From positions 2,923,501 to 2,987,500 of the forward strand of contig CANLAD010000001.1 in the NCBI GenBank assembly GCA_947488755.1: DNA of 64,000 nt. Direction: 5' to 3'. Position 1 is the stretch's first letter, and each line of letters opens with the position of its first letter. Made by a program: the position numbers and the translations under genes. Source of the DNA: an uncultured Erythrobacter sp. GTDB taxonomy: Bacteria; Pseudomonadota; Alphaproteobacteria; Sphingomonadales; Sphingomonadaceae. Shown here one piece after another: positions 59,833 through 64,000 of this stretch. Below the pieces are notes generated by a model that did no database searches, was not told the origin of the DNA, and saw nothing but the letters and a program-made list of their open reading frames with translations.

Positions 59833-60387
59833 TTATTGCGCTGGGATGATTGCAAGGCCCGGACGCTCGATGCGCGCGCGGATCGGATCGGCGCGGCGCT
59901 GTGTGCGAATGGCAATCCAGTCTCCCACGCGGCCCGCTTCAATCGCCTCGCCGCTTTGCTGGACACTGAAGCCGCGCCCCCGGACAAGGACCGTAACCGG
60001 ATCTCCGCGCGCCACGACCGGAGCCTGCTTCGTGGCTACCGGTTCCGGGAGGGTAGCGACGAAGATGCGCCAGGCGGTCGGACCCGGGCATTCTACCTTC
60101 AGCGTGGAGCGATTGCTCCCATGCCACTCTATTGCAAGCGGGGCTTCGCACGCGGCGAGGCGCAACCGCGGGTCGGTCGGGGCACGCGCGCCGCCGACTT
60201 CGCCGATAGCGACCCCGGTAAAGGCTACGACAGCGCGGTCGATCGCTGCGGGATCGGTGAGGGCAGGGACTTGTCCACTCGCGCCGGACGGCGGAGCAAA
60301 AAGGCAAATGATCGGCACAGCGGCGGTCCAGCAAAGCTGCCGGGACCGGCGGTGCCAGAAGGCGGTTCGATGCGTGGTGGTCGCCAT
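59833..60387 (-). CDS. flgA: Flagellar P-ring chaperone FlgA
   Basis: A 184-residue protein with a signal peptide (RSRQLCWTAAVPIICLFAPPSGASG), so periplasmic. The C-terminal SAF-like domain has VVARGDPVTVLVRGRGFSVQQSGEAIEAGRVGDWIAIRT, typical of FlgA. It helps assemble the P ring. I chose the ATG at 60387 (GGAG eight bases upstream) over a longer version. A sigma54 promoter is 43-58 bp upstream. Confidence 0.87.
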   Translation of the reverse strand: MATTTHRTAFWHRRSRQLCWTAAVPIICLFAPPSGASGQVPALTDPAAIDRAVVAFTGVAIGEVGGARAPTDPRLRLAACEAPLAIEWHGSNRSTLKVECPGPTAWRIFVATLPEPVATKQAPVVARGDPVTVLVRGRGFSVQQSGEAIEAGRVGDWIAIRTQRRADPIRARIERPGLAIIPAQ

Positions 60388-60429
60388 GTGCTTTCTCCCA
60401 GTGCGCGCGATATTACGTGTCGGTCCTGA

Positions 60430-60445
60430 AGCAATGGGTGTGCCA
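60430..60445 (-). promoter_or_regulatory. Sigma54 promoter of flgA
   Basis: On the minus strand the site reads TGGCACACCCATTGCT: the GG and GC elements have correct spacing and only one base differs from TGGCACG-N4-TTGCT. Transcription would start near 60419, about 32 bp before the ATG. Confidence 0.78.
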
Positions 60446-60549
60446 GTTCGCATCCAATAGGTACTCATCCGGGGCCGCGTGACCGGCTATCGGCAAGCTT
60501 GCGGAGATATTCGTCGCCTCTCTCCGCCGCTTCCGGACCCGCGACCGCT

Positions 60550-61632
60550 ATGGAACCTCTCCCGCATATTGTCCCTGCCGATTACCTGCCGCCCTCGCGC
60601 GTGCGGCAGGCCCGTTGCGACCTGATCGAGCGGATCGCAGACTTTGTCCTGCGCCACGATCTCGAAGTGACAGGGGCCAATCTGTCCGCGATCTGCATGG
60701 CGCTATCCGGCTCCAGCGCGCCTATCGCGAAGGCATTCGCCGAGCGCGAAATGTCCGGTGCACCGATCGATCAGCGCTGGCTCGACACGCTGGCCCGGCT
60801 CGATCCTGAGACGGGCGGGCGGCTGGAAGGTCTCGAAGAGCTGATGGACCAGCTCGAATATTCGCTGCTGCGTTTTGCTCAGTCGGCCAAGAGCGCCCGT
60901 GACGAAACCAGCGAACATCGCGGGTCGATCGATGCGCAAATGGCGCTGATCGCCGAACACGCTCAGACGTGTGGCGAGCCGCAGGCGCTGGCTGCGGAGG
61001 CGGTAGCGGATATCGACCGGGTAATGGCGCTTTCCCGGGTGATGCTCGACCGGATTGGCGAGATCGAAGCCGCGATGCAGCGCAGCGAGGCGGAGAGCGA
61101 AGAATTGCGTGAAAGCCTGGCTCGCGCACGGCTCGAAGCCGATGTCGATTACCTCACGCGGCTGCCGAACCGCCGGGCATTCGAGCGCACCTTGAATTCG
61201 GCCGCGCAGCGCGCGCAATCGAAGTCGGAGAAACTGTGCGTCGCGTTCTGCGACGTCGATAATTTCAAGGCGATCAACGACGCGCATGGCCATGATGCGG
61301 GTGACCGGGTGCTCGTCGCGGTCGCGGCGACGTTAAGTCAGCATGCCAGCAATCAATGCTTCACAGCGCGCCACGGCGGGGAGGAATTCGTCGTGCTGTT
61401 CTACCGGCTTGACAGGGACGCTGCCTGGCGCAAACTCGACGGAATGCGCCGCGCGCAGGCAGCCAAGGTGCTGGTTGACCGCAAGACCGGAAAGGGGATC
61501 GGCAAGATCACCTTTTCCGGCGGTATTGCAGAGGTAAACGGCGTCGATGACACGCGCGATGCGCTTGGCCGGGCGGATGCGGCCCTGTACGAAGCCAAGC
61601 GAGCCGGGCGAAACAGGATCGTCGCAGTCTAG
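60550..61632 (+). CDS. GGDEF-domain diguanylate cyclase
   Basis: About 360 residues. The N-terminal 200 residues are helical without a known domain or membrane segment, including a long coiled-coil-like stretch (LDRIGEIEAAMQRSEAESEELRES region). The C-terminal GGDEF domain has DYLTRLPNRRAFE, FCDVDNFKAINDAHGHDAGD and the signature RHGGEEF, so it should make cyclic di-GMP. No RxxD inhibitory site is visible before the signature. Its place in the flagellar locus fits control of motility. The ATG at 60550 is preferred over TTG at 60499; the start is uncertain. Confidence 0.83.
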   Translation: MEPLPHIVPADYLPPSRVRQARCDLIERIADFVLRHDLEVTGANLSAICMALSGSSAPIAKAFAEREMSGAPIDQRWLDTLARLDPETGGRLEGLEELMDQLEYSLLRFAQSAKSARDETSEHRGSIDAQMALIAEHAQTCGEPQALAAEAVADIDRVMALSRVMLDRIGEIEAAMQRSEAESEELRESLARARLEADVDYLTRLPNRRAFERTLNSAAQRAQSKSEKLCVAFCDVDNFKAINDAHGHDAGDRVLVAVAATLSQHASNQCFTARHGGEEFVVLFYRLDRDAAWRKLDGMRRAQAAKVLVDRKTGKGIGKITFSGGIAEVNGVDDTRDALGRADAALYEAKRAGRNRIVAV

Positions 61633-62042
61633 CGCGCGTTCGGCGGCTGCAAGGGTGGCGTATCGTAGGCGAGGCTGGCATAAATATCGCTGTCTGGTCC
61701 CGCCGAAATCACCACGCGCACTGGGTAGCCGTCGTTGCGTGCTGCATTGGCCATGCGCTGCGCACGTGCCCAGATTGCCGACTCATCCCCCGATGAGTGG
61801 CGCGCGAAAACCGTCAGCGTCGCGCGTGGATCGCGGCTTTGGCTGGCGAGCCATTCGGACAGGGTCGGGCCATCGCGAGCGGAGCGATAAAGCGCCTGCG
61901 CCGGAGCGACCGCGATGGAATTCGTGTCCGTTGAGTGTTCACCGTCGCGGGGTGCCCTGGACAGGGAAGCTAATGCGAACAGGAACAGGATCAGCGCAAT
62001 ATCGGCGAGCAGCAATTGCCAGCCCGATGCGGTTCGGGTCAT
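61629..62042 (-). CDS. Short MotB-like partner protein
   Basis: A 137-residue protein with one N-terminal membrane helix (GWQLLLADIALILFLFALASLS), in a position matching the stator B subunit. It is coupled to the MotA/TolQ-like gene (ATGA overlap). The C-terminal part, about 110 residues, is too short for a full OmpA peptidoglycan-binding domain. An acidic residue lies in the helix (LLLADIAL), as in proton-channel partners. It could be an ExbD/TolR-type subunit or a reduced MotB. Confidence 0.6.
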   Translation of the reverse strand: MTRTASGWQLLLADIALILFLFALASLSRAPRDGEHSTDTNSIAVAPAQALYRSARDGPTLSEWLASQSRDPRATLTVFARHSSGDESAIWARAQRMANAARNDGYPVRVVISAGPDSDIYASLAYDTPPLQPPNAR

Positions 62043-62725
62043 GCCGCGTCTCGCAGCGATGGCAGGTCGCCTCGCCGATCGCCGCGTTCCAGCCGCTGTA
62101 CGAACCATCGGACCAGCCGATCGCGTTGCTGCTCGTCTGCGTGAAAGCGGCGATCGATTGCGCGCCCCAGCGGAATGAAAAGCAAATGCGCAGCGACGAC
62201 GCCATAGAGCGAAGACAGCACGGCGCTGGCGATCGCGGCGATTGTAGCTGATGGATCGCCGCCGATTACCGCGCCATCGCCGCTGGCATTGGGCACGAGC
62301 TGCGCAATGGCGAGCAACGTCCCTGCCATGCCGAACACCGGGGCGAGTTCTCCGGCATGGTCGAAGGGCTGCACAGCGCGCGCATGCCGTTGCTCTCGCC
62401 CGCTGCGGTTCGCATCGGCATACGCTGTGATGGATTGGGGCGAACCGCTGCGGCGATAGGCGTCGAGCGCGGCGGCGAGGGGAGCATCGGGAGGCGGCGG
62501 CAAGTCGGCGCACAGATAACCGCGCCGCTCGAAGTCGGTGACCGCCCGCGACAGCGCGGCACGATTGGCAACCTCGTCGAACCGCGGTCGCAGCAGTCCC
62601 AGCAAGGCTCGTCCGGCGGCGCGGGCGTCCCGCAGGCCGCACCGCGCCAGTGTCGCGAGCAACGTGCCGCCGAACACCCAGGCAAGCGCGCCCGGATCGA
62701 GCAGGGCGCTCAACCAGTCCGGCAT
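62039..62725 (-). CDS. MotA/TolQ/ExbB-type proton channel protein
   Basis: A 228-residue membrane protein. ELAPVFGMAGTLLAIAQLV and AAIASAVLSSLYGVVAAHLLFIPLG match the MotA/TolQ/ExbB channel helices; the N-terminal GALAWVFGGTLLATLARCG is another. With the small downstream protein it would form a proton-driven complex. It sits beside flgB, so motility is likely, but the length is short for MotA and nearer TolQ/ExbB. Confidence 0.75.
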   Translation of the reverse strand: MPDWLSALLDPGALAWVFGGTLLATLARCGLRDARAAGRALLGLLRPRFDEVANRAALSRAVTDFERRGYLCADLPPPPDAPLAAALDAYRRSGSPQSITAYADANRSGREQRHARAVQPFDHAGELAPVFGMAGTLLAIAQLVPNASGDGAVIGGDPSATIAAIASAVLSSLYGVVAAHLLFIPLGRAIDRRFHADEQQRDRLVRWFVQRLERGDRRGDLPSLRDAA

Positions 62726-62800
62726 GGTTGGCTCGGCAATGCGCAGTGTGGAAAGTCAGTCCCGATCATGTGGAAAAGGACGGATTGGAGAGCGTGATGT
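62726..62800 (-). promoter_or_regulatory. Possible sigma28 promoter before the motA-like gene
   Basis: On the minus strand TAAACATC at about 62790-62802 is followed by TCCGTCCT at the spacing used by sigma28 (TAAA-N15). The -10 half agrees poorly with GCCGATAA, so this is a weak candidate, supported mostly by the similar element before flgM. Confidence 0.28.
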
Positions 62801-62920
62801 TTAGGGCTTGCTGCTCGCGGTCCGCAGACAGGCAAGGTCTTGCCATACAAGCAGCACTCCATCGGCAAACGCTTGCCGCATCGAACCGCCCGACCTGAAA
62901 TCACAGGCGAAGCCCCTGTT

Positions 62921-62936
62921 TGGCACGGAAGCTGCA
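62921..62936 (+). promoter_or_regulatory. Sigma54 promoter of flgB operon
   Basis: The site reads TGGCACGGAAGCTGCA: one base differs from TGGCACG-N4-TTGCA and spacing is correct. Transcription would start near 62946, about 54 bp before the flgB ATG. Confidence 0.75.
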
Positions 62937-62999
62937 AACACCACAGCGACCGCGCGGGCGCCGCCCGTGCATAGACAAACAGACAGGGGCACGACGTCC

Positions 63000-63356
63000 A
63001 TGAGCGAGCAGATTTTCGGTATTCACGCCGCCGCGCTGGAATTGCGATCGCAGCGCATGGGGGTGCTCGCCTCCAACATCGCCAACGCCGCGACGCCCGG
63101 CTTCAAGGCGCGCGATATCGACTTCGGCGCAGCGCTCGACGAGCGGTTGGCGCAGGGGCGCGGCGACATGGCTGCACACGGCGCGGAGCCGGAACTTCTC
63201 TATCGCCGTGCGACCATGCCCGCGCTCGACGGCAATACGGTCGAACTGGGCCGCGAGCAGGTCGCGTTCGCCGAAAACGCTCTCGCCTACAGCGCCACGC
63301 TCAGCTTCGTGCAGGGCAAGGTCAACACGATCACACGCGCGCTGAAGGGTGAGTGA
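63000..63356 (+). CDS. flgB: Flagellar proximal rod protein FlgB
   Basis: A 118-residue rod protein. IFGIHAAALELRSQRMGVLASNIANAATPGFKARDIDF is the conserved N-terminal rod motif, and the C-terminal helix (ALAYSATLSFVQGKVNTITRAL) pairs with it in the assembled rod. The ATG at 63000 is about eleven bases after AGGGG. It leads the rightward flgBCD operon under the sigma54 promoter at 62921-62936. Confidence 0.93.
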   Translation: MSEQIFGIHAAALELRSQRMGVLASNIANAATPGFKARDIDFGAALDERLAQGRGDMAAHGAEPELLYRRATMPALDGNTVELGREQVAFAENALAYSATLSFVQGKVNTITRALKGE

Positions 63357-63358
63357 CG

Positions 63359-63763
63359 ATGTCCGGCGCACCCACACTGTTTTCCATGACCGAACGCGCG
63401 ATGTCTGCGCAGCTTGTGCGGATGAACGCGGCGACTTCCAACCTCGCCAATGCCGGCTCCGTCGCATCAAGCGAGGCCGAGGCCTACCGCCCGATTCGCG
63501 CGGTCTTCGCCGCCGAACTCGATCGTGCGTCGGGTCTTTCGCAGGTTCGCAGCGACGGTCTCATCCGCGCAGAGACCGCTCCGACCAAACGCTACGACCC
63601 CGGCCACCCCCTCGCCGATGCGACCGGCCACATCTGGGAAGCGCCCGTCGATGAGACTGCCGAAATGGTCGAGATCATGGAAAGCGCGCGCCAGTATCAG
63701 AACATGGTGCAGGCGCTCCAGACCGCGAAGCAATTGATGCTCGAAACGCTGAGGAGCAACTGA
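63359..63763 (+). CDS. flgC: Flagellar proximal rod protein FlgC
   Basis: A 134-residue rod protein. MTERAMSAQLVRMNAATSNLANAGSVASSEAEAYRP at the N terminus and VEIMESARQYQNMVQALQTAKQLMLETL at the C terminus match FlgC. The ATG at 63359 follows the flgB stop by two bases; a GTG at 63353 that overlaps it is possible. Confidence 0.92.
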   Translation: MSGAPTLFSMTERAMSAQLVRMNAATSNLANAGSVASSEAEAYRPIRAVFAAELDRASGLSQVRSDGLIRAETAPTKRYDPGHPLADATGHIWEAPVDETAEMVEIMESARQYQNMVQALQTAKQLMLETLRSN

Positions 63764-63765
63764 CG

Positions 63766-64000
63766 ATGACCGTATCCGCCGCCACCAACGCGACCACGCC
63801 CGCCGGACTTCAGGAGACGCTCGACCGGTTGAACGCGCCTTCCACGACGCGTCAGGAAAGCGCCGCCGCATCGCTCGATTCGACCGATTTCCTGCGGCTG
63901 ATGACAGCGCAGCTCGCCAATCAGGATCCGCTCGAGCCGCAGGGCAATGAGGAAATGCTGGCCCAGCTCGCGCAATTTTCCAGCCTCGAGGCGCAGACTT
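63766..64000 (+). CDS. flgD: Hook-capping protein FlgD, N-terminal part
   Basis: The first 78 residues of the hook scaffolding protein. SLDSTDFLRLMTAQLANQDPLEP and EMLAQLAQFSSLEAQ are the conserved FlgD N-terminal motif. GAGGAG lies about nine bases before the ATG at 63766. The gene is cut by the right edge. Confidence 0.9.
   Translation, partial: MTVSAATNATTPAGLQETLDRLNAPSTTRQESAAASLDSTDFLRLMTAQLANQDPLEPQGNEEMLAQLAQFSSLEAQT

Overview
This is GC-rich DNA from an alphaproteobacterium, most likely a marine sphingomonad (Erythrobacter-like). The clues are the long PutA, two TonB-dependent receptors inside catabolic operons, many GTG/TTG starts with 1- to 4-bp gene overlaps, and a sigma54/FliA-type flagellar locus. 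I saw no tRNA, rRNA, CRISPR array or insertion sequence. No stretch over 300 bp lacks a gene; the longest gaps (621-823, 16062-16297, 62726-62999) hold regulatory sites or a repeat.

Bases 1-44417 look like one large, mostly undescribed catabolic island. putA at the left edge is divergent from a short operon (methyltransferase, coiled-coil protein, membrane protein, DUF1330; 824-3492). A leftward operon (10099 to 3473) encodes an alpha/beta-hydrolase-like protein, a small barrel protein, a LeuC/LeuD-type hydratase, an HMG-CoA-lyase-type enzyme, a class III CoA transferase and a VOC lipoprotein. Divergent from it (10169-16061) are an isochorismatase-type amidohydrolase, two PuuE-like deacetylase-fold proteins, an aldehyde dehydrogenase, a second barrel protein, DUF1330 and an oxidoreductase. 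A leftward TonB-receptor operon (24958 to 16698) adds a VOC protein, an MFS transporter, an FAD oxidase and a nitrilase-like protein. A second receptor (25967-28513), a DUF1838 protein and a CitE/MaoC/acyl-CoA dehydrogenase/CaiB/CaiB operon (29616-34504) follow. A last operon (35316-44417) encodes two MmgE/PrpD proteins, a PaaK-like ligase, an amidase, a REDY/HapK-like protein, an SDR, a third PuuE-like protein, a crotonase, a VOC protein and a YCII protein.

The pieces are tied together by a palindrome, TTGTCCGGACAA (extended ATTTGTCCGGACAAAT). It occurs seven times, only in promoter regions: 784, 10088, 25030, 25072, 25878, 29507 and 29546. One GntR/HutC-type regulator (34513-35274) is encoded inside the island, and the GT-N4-AC core is what that subfamily binds. 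My inference is that this is a local regulon for uptake and breakdown of a nitrogen-containing compound. A cyclic imide or substituted maleimide, perhaps from a pyrrole or tetrapyrrole, fits best: imide opening (PuuE-like), amide removal (isochorismatase/amidase), hydration of an alkylmaleate (LeuCD-like), then CoA activation and lyase cleavage. The substrate is not proven by sequence.

Bases 44427-55167 hold more ordinary genes: an exported protein, MtnP, a glutathione transferase, an aldehyde dehydrogenase, an M48 peptidase, a phosphotransferase/acyl-CoA dehydrogenase pair of the 4-hydroxyacyl-CoA type, and a large exported beta-propeller amidohydrolase. From 55164 to the right edge is a flagellar locus (fliA, flhA, a transglycosylase, flgN, flgM, flgA, a GGDEF protein, a MotA/MotB-like pair, flgB, flgC, partial flgD) with three good sigma54 promoters. 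Three copies of a 77-80 bp palindromic repeat lie between genes.
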